Part shown: positions 52,351 to 60,849 of the stretch, piece by piece
How positions within the stretch are numbered: the first letter of the stretch is position 1
Layout: each line of letters starts with the position of its first letter
Source of the DNA: Antarctobacter heliothermus
Lineage (GTDB): Bacteria; Pseudomonadota; Alphaproteobacteria; Rhodobacterales; Rhodobacteraceae
Reading direction: 5' to 3'
DNA length: 64,000 nt
Assembly: GCF_002237555.1 (NCBI RefSeq)
Contig: NZ_CP022541.1
Coordinates: 308,264-372,263 of the forward strand
Position numbers and translations under genes: made by a program
The notes under the pieces: model-generated
Databases searched by the model: none
Told to the model about the DNA's origin: nothing
The model's input: the letters and a program-made list of their open reading frames with translations, nothing else

Positions 52351-53046
52351 GTGCAAGAGGTGGAAATCGATCTATACACATGGGCTACTCCCAACGGGTG
52401 GAAAGCATCCTGTACTCTTGAAGAGCTAGGGATCCCGTACAAAACCCACCCGATTGATATCATGAGTGGTGACCAAAAGGCGGAGAAGTACCTTCAAATC
52501 AACCCAAACGGACGAATTCCTGCAATCATAGATCGGGGTAACGACAATTTTGCAGTGTTTGAGTCTGGCGCGATTATGATGTACTTGGCGGATCGGGCGG
52601 GTCGGTTGCTGCCAACCGAAGGCAAGGCGAGAAGCCAGGTCATTCAATGGCTTATGTTTCAAATGGGCGGGTTGGGCCCAATGCAGGGGCAGGCCAACGT
52701 ATTTCACCGGTATTTCCCGGAAAAGATTCCCAGTGTCATAGGTCGCTATCAAAACGAGGTTTCCCGGCTGTACACCGTTTTGGAGCGCCAGCTGACTGAC
52801 AATGAGTGGTTGGCCGGGGAGTTTTCAATTGCCGATATTGCGAATTGGTCGTGGTGCCGAATTCACAATTGGGCTGGTGTTTCTTTAGAGGAAATGCCGA
52901 ATCTTTCGCGTTGGATATCTAGGATCGAAAGCCGCCCGGGATGTGCTCGTGGCGTCGAGATCCCTCACAAGGTAAACTACAATGATGCCGAGCAGGAAGA
53001 CATTGACGAGTTTTCCAAGAATATACAGGGGATCTTGAGCCGATAA
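52351..53046 (+). CDS. glutathione S-transferase, Nu-class/YghU-like
   Basis: 231 residues from a GTG at 52351 with AAAGGA upstream; the frame stays open further up but that part shows no GST similarity. [27 protein letters not shown], then [12 protein letters not shown] and [15 protein letters not shown] are the G-site; the TPNG motif is typical of YfcG/YghU disulfide-reductase-type GSTs. The C-terminal domain has [13 protein letters not shown]. It follows the first GST gene by about 210 bases with little visible in between. Confidence 0.85.
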   Translation: MQEVEIDLYTWATPNGWKASCTLEELGIPYKTHPIDIMSGDQKAEKYLQINPNGRIPAIIDRGNDNFAVFESGAIMMYLADRAGRLLPTEGKARSQVIQWLMFQMGGLGPMQGQANVFHRYFPEKIPSVIGRYQNEVSRLYTVLERQLTDNEWLAGEFSIADIANWSWCRIHNWAGVSLEEMPNLSRWISRIESRPGCARGVEIPHKVNYNDAEQEDIDEFSKNIQGILSR

Positions 53047-53101
53047 ACATCTCTGAGGCTTTTACGCCAGCCAACTAAACAAATTGGAGGTCGCAAAAAT
53101 A

Positions 53102-53497
53102 ATGGCGAAAGCAATACACTCAATGATGCGAGTTCTTGACCTGGAGAGCTCGATTGAATTCTACAAAAATGCATTTGGTCTGAATATACTAAGTAAATTC
53201 GATTTCGAGGATTTTGTACTTGTGTACTTGAAGAATGAGGAAACGAAATTTGAGGTCGAACTTACAAAAAATAAGTCTAGAACTGAGCCCTATGACTTGG
53301 GCGACGGGTATGGTCATTTGGCCTTTTCAGTGGTTGACTGCAAAAGTGAACGTGATCGGTTGATCCAGTTGGGATTTAAACCCGGCAAGATCGTAGAGTT
53401 CTTCCGAGAAGAAGAGTTATTTGCCCGGTTTTTCTTTTTACAAGATCCTGATGGGTACAAAATTGAGGTTCTCGAACGCTGCGGCAGATTCACATAA
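53102..53497 (+). CDS. glyoxalase/VOC-family protein
   Basis: 131 residues from the ATG at 53102, with GGAGG upstream. Two beta-alpha-beta-beta-beta modules are visible. Metal-ligand positions resemble glyoxalase I: His in KAIHSMMRV, Glu in KFEVELTKN, His in DGYGHLAFSV and Glu in YKIEVLERC. With two GSTs it suggests a glutathione-adduct lyase or isomerase. Its 3' part is included in the tandem duplication that follows. Confidence 0.83.
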   Translation: MAKAIHSMMRVLDLESSIEFYKNAFGLNILSKFDFEDFVLVYLKNEETKFEVELTKNKSRTEPYDLGDGYGHLAFSVVDCKSERDRLIQLGFKPGKIVEFFREEELFARFFFLQDPDGYKIEVLERCGRFT

Positions 53498-54233
53498 TAC
53501 ACTATAGTAATCGTCGTTTTTGGGAGGGAACGTCTATGCAAATAACACTCAAGCAGCTTGAAATAGTGCATGCTATCGTCATTGCGGGTTCTATTAGTGG
53601 GTCGAGGACAGTTCTGCAACTTTCTCAGCCAACAATTTCTCAGCAGCTAGCCAAGATTGAGGAAGAACTGGGGACGCAGCTGGTAAGTCGAGGGCGAGCG
53701 GGGAAGTTGACTTTAACTCCTGCAGCCGACTTTTGGAACAAAACCGCAGGGCAACTTTTGGGATTGCCAGAATGGCCATGTAGCCGTTTCAGTGGTTGAT
53801 TGCAAAACGTGAACGTGATCGGTTGATCCAGTTAGGATTTAGACTTGGCAATATCTAGAGTTCTTCCGAGAAGATGAACTATTTGCCCGGTTTTTTTTCA
53901 TACACAATCCTGATGGGTACAAAATTGAGGTTCTCGAACGCTGCGGCAGATTCACATAATACACTAAAATAATCGTCGTTTTTGGGAGGGAACGTCTATG
54001 CAAATAACACTCAAACAACTTGAAATAGTGCACGCTATTGTCACTGCCGGTTCTATTAGTGGGGCGAAGAGGGTTCTACAACTTTCTCAACCAACAATTT
54101 CTCAGCAGCTGGCCAAGATTGAGGAAGAACTGGGAACGCAGCTGGTAAGTCGAGGGCGAGCGGGGAAGTTGACTTTAACTCCTGCAGGCGACTTCTGGTA
54201 CAAAACCGCAGGGCAAGTTTTGGGGTTGCTAGA
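53310..54233 (+). repeat. diverged tandem duplication, period 462 bp
   Basis: The block from the last third of the VOC gene through the first 75 codons of a LysR gene occurs twice in a row, with equivalent ATGs at 53536 and 53998 (462 bases apart). The copies differ by scattered substitutions and small indels. The second VOC part is broken by stops (for example at about 53855), and the first LysR copy is cut after about 75 codons. The extent is estimated by eye. Confidence 0.82.
53536..53799 (+). pseudogene. LysR regulator, N-terminal fragment from the tandem duplication
   Basis: The frame gives MQITLKQLEIVHAIVIAGS and the whole LysR HTH (SQPTISQQLAKIEEELGTQ), nearly identical to the complete gene at 53998. 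After LLGLPEWP it runs into the second VOC copy and stops. If made, it would be a DNA-binding domain without effector domain and could interfere with the full regulator. Confidence 0.82.
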
Positions 54234-55005
54234 CTCTTCCAAGAAACAGCACAAATCACGGTTTGATTCCAAACGCTTCGTTCTCGGATTTGGCACTACC
54301 CCATCCTTCCGTGGTCCCTTTACTGAAACGGTCGCACAGGCAGCGATGGAAATGGATCGATTCGTTCGTGTAGACTTGAATTGGGCCGCGACTTCTTGTG
54401 AAGTTGTTGAGATGATAAAGAGCCATAAAATAAACTGTGGTGTAGTTAGCTTGGCCAGCGTTGAGTCCAGTAAGGCCATTTTTTCTTTAGAACCATTGTG
54501 TCACAATAGAATAGTTTGGGCTGTGCCTCGAACTATTTCAGAAAGTGTTATTTCTAAAGTTCTGAGCGAAGGTGTTGCGTCTAGTGATCGATATGGGGCG
54601 CTCTTGCGATACGTTGATGTCCATGCGGCGGATCATTGGCGGGAACGAAGCGACGGGTGGTATCGGACGACTGTGCCTTTTGCTGCCCCGCAATTTGGGT
54701 GTACGTCTCACCAGGACGCAATGGACATTGTTGCTGCGGGATTAGCTACGTCGCTTTGTCCGTTTTCAATGGTTCCCAATCTCCCTGTGTCTGTCAGGGA
54801 GCGGGTACACTTCTATGATCTCAGAGAGTTCTCGGAAGAGCTGGTCTTCGCAATGCCCAAGCATCTTTCGAGTTTAAAAATATTTGCATCGCTGGGAAGC
54901 CGCATTGGTGCTCTCGTGAAAGACAGCATTGCGAATATTGCTCCGCCGCGCGATCTTCGATCAGTATTGGGTGTTGCTCCGTTGAGTGTCGTTGGGGCTG
55001 CCTAG
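53998..55005 (+). CDS. LysR-family transcriptional regulator
   Basis: 335 residues. HTH at about 1-60 (MQITLKQLEIVHAIVTAGS and SQPTISQQLAKIEEELGTQLVSR); the effector domain starts at about 90 (RFVLGFGTTPSFRGPF). GGGAGG precedes the ATG. Same strand and downstream of the GST-GST-VOC genes, which is less common for LysR genes but compatible with local control. Codon use is visibly more A/T-rich than in clusters A-C. The stretch 55006-55342 after it holds no recognisable gene. Confidence 0.88.
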   Translation: MQITLKQLEIVHAIVTAGSISGAKRVLQLSQPTISQQLAKIEEELGTQLVSRGRAGKLTLTPAGDFWYKTAGQVLGLLDSSKKQHKSRFDSKRFVLGFGTTPSFRGPFTETVAQAAMEMDRFVRVDLNWAATSCEVVEMIKSHKINCGVVSLASVESSKAIFSLEPLCHNRIVWAVPRTISESVISKVLSEGVASSDRYGALLRYVDVHAADHWRERSDGWYRTTVPFAAPQFGCTSHQDAMDIVAAGLATSLCPFSMVPNLPVSVRERVHFYDLREFSEELVFAMPKHLSSLKIFASLGSRIGALVKDSIANIAPPRDLRSVLGVAPLSVVGAA

Positions 55006-55342
55006 CGGGCTCATCCCACCGGATTTGATAGATGAGACGGGAAAAATCCTTACGGGATTTCGTTCCGCGTTTCCGAGGACGCGAACACTTTCGGGAAAAT
55101 TGGAAGCCTCCGGAAAAATTAGTAGTTGAAGTACAGTGGAGTTAGTGGGCAATGAGTTGGCTTTGTGCGATTCGAATCAAGGTGAAGTTTTGCGTCAAGG
55201 CTTCTCATAGCCACCCTCATTCCGCGGAACTGGAAGTGGAAAATCCTATTTCACATATTGGACCGGAAAGAAGAACTCCACTGTATCGTCAACGAACGAA
55301 AGCCAAAATGAATATCAGTTAAGTCTAATATGGGAGGAAGTC

Positions 55343-55680
55343 GTGAAAACAAGGTTTGCGTCAATTGCAGCCATTCCAGGAGTGGCCATGGTACTACCTG
55401 GCGTCTCTCGAGCGGAACCAAAAACGCCAGAACGTTTGGTCAACGCGGGGTCGAGAACAAAGCAGCCAACTGGCTTATGGTGCATCGCGCTTATGACTGG
55501 CACCGATATTCTCAGGTAAATGAAATAAACGGCGGAAACGTCCACGGGCTGAAACTCGCATTTTCGTTGCCGTTGGGTGGCACCGAACTATCGGCTTATG
55601 GACCCGTCGTCGCTGAGGACAATCCAGCAGAGTGGCCGTCATGCCCAGCGAGAGATACGGTCGGCGTAATTGTCTGCTGA
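55343..55680 (+). pseudogene. PQQ-dependent alcohol dehydrogenase, frameshifted N-terminal fragment
   Basis: A GTG at 55343 (RBS GGGAGGAAG) starts a signal-peptide-like frame (VKTRFASIAAIPGVAMVLPG, then VSRAEPKTPERLVNAG). Near 55450 the similarity moves to another frame: ANWLMVHRAYDWHRYSQVNEING, NVHGLKLAFSLPLGG. This is the start of quinoprotein alcohol dehydrogenases. The frame ends at 55680 and the bulk of the 600-residue enzyme is absent. Confidence 0.72.
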
Positions 55681-55775
55681 AAACAGATCACCACAGAGAA
55701 CATCAAGCATCTTGAAGAAAGATCTTGAGATGTAGGCCGGTTGCAAACTTCAACCGTTGTAGAGGAGGAAACCTT

Positions 55776-56378
55776 ATGGAGATTCGACACTGGGGCTTAA
55801 CGCAAAGCATCCCGGAAACGGAAGGCGGCGACCCGCGTGATGCGCTTCGGACCGCACGAGCCGAAGTCGGCGGCTATTCAACCCCGATTACGTTCAGCGA
55901 CCATGAACGCCAGCTGCTTATTGCGATCTGCAACGAGATCATCCCGCCGGGAGACGGCTATCCGGCGCCCGGAGACGTTGGTGTGATCGATGAATTCTTC
56001 GTCTACTACATCGCGCCCACGGGAACGACCGTCACCCGCTTCCCGCATGCGACGGAAGACTCGTTCAAGTCTGACTTGGCCAGACTGGGACACGAATTCC
56101 TCGAGAAAGACCGCGCCGGGCGCGTTGCCGAGCTCAAGCGATTGGAGACGGAACAGCCGGAATTCTTTGGTCAGCTGCGGGCGCTGACTTACGGCGGATA
56201 CTATTCCCGCCCCGAGACGATTGCCGCGCTGCGCCGCCATCATGACGCCGGCCGGGACTATCGCGGAGCGCCGCAACCCTACGGCTACGAACAATCGACG
56301 ATGGACTGGGGCGACATGACTCCACCCAAGAAGGGGGTCAGCTACACCCGCACCGACGCGGTGAAGAAGCTGGTTTAG
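55776..56378 (+). CDS. gluconate 2-dehydrogenase subunit 3-like protein
   Basis: 200 residues from the ATG at 55776 (RBS GAGGAGG). TFSDHERQLLIAICNEIIPPGDGYPAPGDVGVIDEFFVYY is the typical opening of the small subunit of membrane-bound FAD-GMC dehydrogenases, which helps export or stability of the flavin subunit. No twin-arginine signal was found in the N-terminal part. The GMC gene follows after 53 bases. The cytochrome c subunit usually found as third partner is not in this window. Confidence 0.83.
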   Translation: MEIRHWGLTQSIPETEGGDPRDALRTARAEVGGYSTPITFSDHERQLLIAICNEIIPPGDGYPAPGDVGVIDEFFVYYIAPTGTTVTRFPHATEDSFKSDLARLGHEFLEKDRAGRVAELKRLETEQPEFFGQLRALTYGGYYSRPETIAALRRHHDAGRDYRGAPQPYGYEQSTMDWGDMTPPKKGVSYTRTDAVKKLV

Positions 56379-56431
56379 ACGGGCCAGTGTCCGCTCTCAC
56401 CTGAAATCATCCATACAAGAAAGTACAGATC

Positions 56432-58087
56432 GTGAGTATGATCAAGCAGAACAATGTGACCGACGTGCTCGTCATCGGCTCAGGCATGGGCGGGGGCGCG
56501 ATGAGCAAGCGTCTCAGCGATGTCGGCATGAAGGTAGTGTGCCTGGAACAAGGCGACTGGGTCCACCCGACGCAGTACCCACACTTCCACGACGAATGGG
56601 AATTCGAGAAATATCGTAGTTGGGACTTCAACACCAATTTCCGCAAGGGACCGGAGGATTATCCCGTCACCGGCGTCGCGCTGCCACGAATGGTCAACGC
56701 GGTCGGCGGCAGCACCACTATCTTCGCCGGCCACTGGTTTCGCTACCGGCCTGTCGATTTCCGCAAGGGCACCGAGCATGGTCTTGAGGGAACGATCGAC
56801 TGGCCGTTTACCTACGAGCATCTGGCACCCTTTTACGACATCAACGACGCCGAGGTCGGGGTCGCGGGACTGAACGGCGATCCGAGCTACCCGCCGCGCT
56901 CGCCGCGTTACACCCCGCCGATCAGACCGGGCAAGGGCGGCCGCCGTATGGCACAGGCCTGGAACGAACTGGGCTGGCAATGGTGGCCGACCGACAACGC
57001 GATCCTGACGCGCGGCAAGGATGGACGGTTGCCGTGCAACGACTGTGGCAACTGCCTGAGCGGATGCCCGCGCGGGTCGCTTGGCGGAACGGCTAACTCC
57101 TATTGGCCTAAGGCGCTACGCAACGGTGTAGACCTGCGGACCAACGCGCGCGTCGAGATGATTGAGACCAAAGACGGACGCGCCACTGGGGCCGTCTATA
57201 TCGACCGGCTGACCGGCGAGCGCCACCGCGTCAGCGCGCAGATCGTAGTGATCGCTGCCAACGCCATCGGGACGCCAAGGCTGATGCTGATGTCGGCCCA
57301 GAAGGACCATCCCGACGGGCTCGCCAACAGCAATGGGCTGGTCGGCACACACCTGATGCACCACACATGGTCGTTCGCCGATATGTGGTTCAAGGACCCG
57401 ATCGAAGGGTTCAAAGGGGCGATGGGCTGCTCCGTGCATTCCCAGGAGTTCTATGAGACTGATCCCTCCAGGGGTTTCGTCAACGGGATGACGTTGCTGA
57501 CCCTGGGCAGCTTCGGTGCGGCCTACAGCGCCATGGGTACCCACACCGCACCACCGGACCCGTGGGGCGCAGGCCACCGCGAAGCGTTCAATCGGCATTT
57601 CGGCCACCACGTCGTCTCCTTCCTGCAAGGTGAAGACCTGCCGGTTCGCACCAACCGCGTTACGCTCGATCCGGAACTTACCGATTCCAGCGGACTGCCT
57701 GCGGCCCATATCAACTACAAGATGTCCGAGAACGACATCGCGCTGGGTGATTTCGGGACGAAGCGGCTGCACGAGGCGGCCGAAGCGGCGGGCGCGGTCG
57801 ACGCGCACTTTACCGGTGTGATGAAAGATCCACCGGGTTGGCACCTGATGGGGACCTGCCGGATGGGTAATTCGCCGCAAGACTCCGTCACCAACGCCTA
57901 TAACCAGACTTGGGATGTGCCCAACTTGTTCGTGGTGGATGGCAGTTCGCTGACGACCGGCGCGGGGGTGAACCCGACCAGTACGATCGGGGCGGTCGCG
58001 GTGCGGTGTGCCGAGTTCATTAAGGCAAAACACGCTGACATTGCGGGTCAGACGAAGACGCCAGCGAACAACAACGTCTCTTGGTAA
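56432..58087 (+). CDS. GMC-family FAD dehydrogenase, large subunit
   Basis: 551 residues from a GTG at 56432 (an ATG six bases on is equally possible). The FAD dinucleotide motif VLVIGSGMGGGAMSKRL lies at about 13-29, AVGGSTTIFAGHWFRYRP at about 90, a Cys-rich CNDCGNCLSGCPRGSLGGT at about 201-219, and the catalytic-region His in WHLMGTCRMGN, followed by FVVDGSSLTTGAGVNPTSTIGA. It matches the catalytic subunit of gluconate/fructose/sorbitol-type dehydrogenases that oxidise sugars or alcohols and pass electrons to cytochrome c or quinone. The substrate is unknown. A long palindrome follows the stop. Confidence 0.88.
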   Translation: MSMIKQNNVTDVLVIGSGMGGGAMSKRLSDVGMKVVCLEQGDWVHPTQYPHFHDEWEFEKYRSWDFNTNFRKGPEDYPVTGVALPRMVNAVGGSTTIFAGHWFRYRPVDFRKGTEHGLEGTIDWPFTYEHLAPFYDINDAEVGVAGLNGDPSYPPRSPRYTPPIRPGKGGRRMAQAWNELGWQWWPTDNAILTRGKDGRLPCNDCGNCLSGCPRGSLGGTANSYWPKALRNGVDLRTNARVEMIETKDGRATGAVYIDRLTGERHRVSAQIVVIAANAIGTPRLMLMSAQKDHPDGLANSNGLVGTHLMHHTWSFADMWFKDPIEGFKGAMGCSVHSQEFYETDPSRGFVNGMTLLTLGSFGAAYSAMGTHTAPPDPWGAGHREAFNRHFGHHVVSFLQGEDLPVRTNRVTLDPELTDSSGLPAAHINYKMSENDIALGDFGTKRLHEAAEAAGAVDAHFTGVMKDPPGWHLMGTCRMGNSPQDSVTNAYNQTWDVPNLFVVDGSSLTTGAGVNPTSTIGAVAVRCAEFIKAKHADIAGQTKTPANNNVSW

Positions 58088-58090
58088 TTT

Positions 58091-58122
58091 GGGTCGAGCG
58101 GTGCGGCCGCACCGCTCGACCC
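58091..58122 (+). terminator. 32-bp perfect palindrome after the GMC gene
   Basis: GGGTCGAGCGGTGCGG is followed directly by its full complement, giving a 16-bp stem without spacer, 3 bases after the GMC stop. There is no T-run. It is a likely 3' stem of the operon message and would form a strong cruciform. Confidence 0.65.
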
Positions 58123-58190
58123 AGAGCAATCGTGTTACCGGCGGAGGAAAAACCAGCCACCAGTGGGGTGCGCCCTTCTGATTGGACACA

Positions 58191-58345
58191 TCAGGCGGCC
58201 TGTTTTGACCGGGCCGGAGCGTTTCTCTCCTCGAACTGAATGGCGCTCAGGTAGCCGAGCGCCGAGTGCAGCCGCGTGGCGTTGTAGACGTCATCGATGA
58301 AGGTGGGCAAGTCTGCGGCGACATCGTCGAAGGTTTCACACTCGG
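58191..58345 (-). pseudogene. IS3-family OrfB, C-terminal fragment
   Basis: The minus frame reads [20 protein letters not shown] and ends ARSKQAA at 58191. [10 protein letters not shown] is the universal C-terminal mark of IS3 OrfB. The preceding coding part is absent: upstream of about 58345 the sequence becomes unrelated. The stretch 58346-58510 shows no feature. Confidence 0.72.
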
Positions 58346-58510
58346 TACCGGAGACAGATTCGGCACCGTAGCCAAGGCAGATCCACTTGATCTCGGGAAA
58401 GGACAGGAGCCGCCGCGCGCTTCGCCAGGCAACATCGGTGTGCTGCTTGTTGCCTGATCTCGGCGGTGCCGAGAGCGTTGAAGCGGTTCATAAGTGCAAT
58501 GCGAATGTAG

Positions 58511-58812
58511 ATTTCAGCGGTCTACCGCGAAGAGAAGCTGCAGTTGAGGAAGCGCGGCGGCCGGAAACGGGCCCTCGGAACGCGCAGGCCGATGCAGGTG
58601 CCCGAGCGATCGAATGAGCGCTGGAGCCTGGATTTCGTCTCAGACGCCTTCACTGACGGACGGCGGTTTCGTGTACTTGCAATCGTGGATGACTTCAGCC
58701 GCGAATGCTTGGCATTGGTCGCAGACACGTCGCTCTCGTGGCTGCGTGTCACGCGGGAACTCACGGCGATCATGGTCCGGCGAGGAAGGCCGAAGACCAT
58801 AGTCAGCGACAA
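58511..58812 (+). pseudogene. IS3-family (IS407-like) OrfB, N-terminal half, split by an IS110/IS1111-type element
   Basis: The plus frame reads VYREEKLQLRKRGGRKRALG, then RWSLDFVSDAFTDGRRFRVL, the first catalytic Asp in IVDDFSRECLAL, and ends RGRPKTIVSDN at 58812. The next codon should be GGC (Gly). It appears at 60447, after the inserted element, where the frame resumes with [12 protein letters not shown]. The 5' start and the orfA of this element are missing. Confidence 0.85.
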
Positions 58813-59074
58813 CGTCCTATGCGCGGAATAATTGGCTGATTTGGCATCAGGTCATTGTCATGCTGAAGCGTTCCAGCACGTTCGAATGTGTGTCAGTTCG
58901 GCATTTTGGTCAACAACATGTCTCTCCCATAACAAACACAGAGTACGCTTATTGCGGCTCTCACCGTCCTTAAGACGAGATCTTCGGGTCGTTGAGCAGA
59001 AGGCCTGAACATTATCTACGAGGTCGAATGCTCGCCTCTACGGCCCTTACAGAGAAAGGTCCTTCTGCTGTCAA
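58813..59074 (-). ncRNA. possible guide (bridge/seek) RNA region of the IS110/IS1111-type element
   Basis: This noncoding stretch lies between the transposase stop and the element end. IS1111-type elements are known to encode their target-guiding RNA on this side, while IS110-type elements have it before the gene. No structure could be computed here; the call rests on position and on the repeated use of one target sequence. Confidence 0.3.
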
Positions 59075-60307
59075 TCATCCCTCAAAGAAGGGACGATAGG
59101 GTTCGCCGCGGTTTATTATCCCATGCACGGTGCGGGCCATTTTTGCGGCGATTGCGGTATACGCCTTGCGACGTAAATGCGTGTTTTGACGATCCTTGGC
59201 GATGTAACGCTCGAACTTGTCGCGGAAGCTGTTGGTCTTTTGCATGATGGCGACCTGACCGGCCATCCAGAGCGTGCGGCGTAATCTGGCATTCCCATAT
59301 TTTGAGAGCTTGGTTTGGCCACGGAATGTGCCCGACTGGATCGTTGCGAGGTCCATCCCACAGAACTTCAAAAATTGGCGGTGATGCCGAAAGCGGCGCA
59401 GATCGCCTGCTTCTGCAAGGATGGTCAGCGCGTTGATCAGCCCGATCCCTGGGATGGATGTTAGCAGTTGATAGTCGTCGTTGGTCTTGAGAAGCTCAAC
59501 GGCGCGATCCTCAATCTCGTTGCGTTTGGCAATCAGGCCGCGCCCTTCACCCAAGACCAAACGGAACATCCTTGCAGCGTCGGAGTCCGGCGCAATTGGC
59601 AGGCCTACAGAGAACTTGGCGGTCTGATAAATATCTGCAAGCAAACGCTCTTTTGACACTTTGCGGCCGACCACGTCCCAAGCATCTGCAATGAAAGCCT
59701 CTTGGTCCATGGCAGAGATGAAATGCGGTGAAGGATAACGTTCGAGAAAGGCAAAGAACCAATCGCTGCGTGAGCTGCGATGAAAGCGGTCAGCCTCGGG
59801 CCAATACAGCGGCAGGTAGTGGGTCAGCACCCGATGCCAAAGTTCCGTCTTTGAGCGCGAGACTATGTCGTGCGTCTTGGACAACTCCTGAAGATCATTC
59901 GTACCGCTCAGCATTGGGTCGTGGTAAAACTGCTCGTTCCCGATCAGCATCATATGCAGGATGACTTGCGCGTCTTTCGGATCGTTCTTGTCCCAACTGT
60001 TGTTCAAAGCCTCACGGGTGCGCGCCAATGCGACCGAAGACACCAGCTTCACATCGAAACCGGCCACCCCAAGCCGGTAAGCGAGAGCGCGATGGTAATT
60101 GCCTGTAGCCTCAAAAGCCGCGCGGACAGGACGATCATACTCTGAGAGTGTAGAGATCAATCGATTGAATTCGTCGAGCTGGTTGAGAACGGTCAAACGG
60201 CGGCGGCGCTTTCGGCCCGGAACAGCGATCAAGACTTCATGGCGGGCCTTTGCGATACCAATCGCAACCAAAACAGGCTCGGTTTGTGCAATAGTGGCAT
60301 CGGTCAT
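59075..60307 (-). CDS. IS110-family transposase with altered first catalytic position
   Basis: 410 residues from the ATG at 60307. The N-terminal RuvC-like domain has VAIGIAKARHEVLIAVPG, FEATGNYHRAL (Glu) and NSWDKNDPKDAQVIL (two Asp). The C-terminal Tnp domain has LTSIPGIGLINALTILAEAG, KFCGMDLATIQSGTFRGQ and LSKYGNARLRRTLW. The family normally has Asp in the first motif (IDIAK); here residue 17 is Gly (codon GGT), which would remove one of the four DEDD acids. The protein may thus be inactive despite an open frame. Confidence 0.88.
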   Translation of the reverse strand: MTDATIAQTEPVLVAIGIAKARHEVLIAVPGRKRRRRLTVLNQLDEFNRLISTLSEYDRPVRAAFEATGNYHRALAYRLGVAGFDVKLVSSVALARTREALNNSWDKNDPKDAQVILHMMLIGNEQFYHDPMLSGTNDLQELSKTHDIVSRSKTELWHRVLTHYLPLYWPEADRFHRSSRSDWFFAFLERYPSPHFISAMDQEAFIADAWDVVGRKVSKERLLADIYQTAKFSVGLPIAPDSDAARMFRLVLGEGRGLIAKRNEIEDRAVELLKTNDDYQLLTSIPGIGLINALTILAEAGDLRRFRHHRQFLKFCGMDLATIQSGTFRGQTKLSKYGNARLRRTLWMAGQVAIMQKTNSFRDKFERYIAKDRQNTHLRRKAYTAIAAKMARTVHGIINRGEPYRPFFEG

Positions 60308-60446
60308 AGTCGGTCTCCCTTGCGGCGTGGTTTGTGCAAAACCACTGTAGGGACCTGAGACCCGGCTATGATCACCTGCTGCGCTATTTGGGGGCTGCGC
60401 AGGCAATCATAGCCTCAACATCAACAACATTCCGAAGGTGTTACGG

Positions 60447-60735
60447 CACCGAACTGACCAGCATAGCGGTGCTCAGATGGTGCCAGGAGACGCGGATCGA
60501 CTGGCATTACATCGCGCCAGGTAAGCCGATGCAGAACGCCTTCGTGGAAAGTTTCAACGGTAGCTTCAGAGATGAACTCTTGAACGAAACCCTGTTCTCG
60601 TCACTTGCCGAGGCCCGCGAGAAGATCACAGCATGGAAGGAAGACGACAACCGACACAGACCCCACTCATCCCTGGGCAATCTAACGCCGCAGGAATTTG
60701 CAATGAAATCGAGATTGGAAACCAAGGCCGCATGA
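60447..60735 (+). pseudogene. IS3-family (IS407-like) OrfB, C-terminal half
   Basis: From 60447 the frame reads [20 protein letters not shown], then [22 protein letters not shown] with the catalytic Glu, and ends RLETKAA. It is the continuation of the half at 58511-58812. In the current sequence an open frame also runs into it from the inserted element (from about 60334), giving a chimeric frame with no known function. The segment 60736-60849 contains the IS3 right end region (GGAGGGAAGTCGGG) and nothing else recognisable. Confidence 0.87.
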
Positions 60736-60849
60736 GGCCAGAAATCAACCGACGGATTCTCCGCAATGCTGGAGGGAAGTCGGGTCTCAGGTCAATGTTA
60801 GCGAGTTTGCACAGTGTGGCTTTTTAAGTGACATGAGCTTGGCGCGTCA

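Larger units (their letters stand above)
58813..60446 (-). mobile_element. IS110/IS1111-type insertion sequence inside IS3 orfB, about 1634 bp
   Basis: Boundaries are set by the split IS3 orfB: codons GAC AAC end at 58812 and GGC ACC GAA resume at 60447. Both element ends read inward start with GT and have CGGAAT at positions 11-16 (GTCCTATGCGCGGAAT on the left; GTAACACCTTCGGAAT on the right), i.e. sub-terminal inverted repeats as in the IS1111 group. AC is present at both junctions, a possible crossover core. Noncoding flanks are about 262 bases after and 139 before the transposase gene. Confidence 0.85.

Noticed and set aside
60334..60735. Open frame joining an IS110/IS1111 end to IS3 OrfB C-terminus, suggestive of a new fusion gene
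   Set aside because: The first 38 codons are noncoding element end; the same segment at 48923-49037 joins another OrfB. It is a junction artefact rather than a gene.
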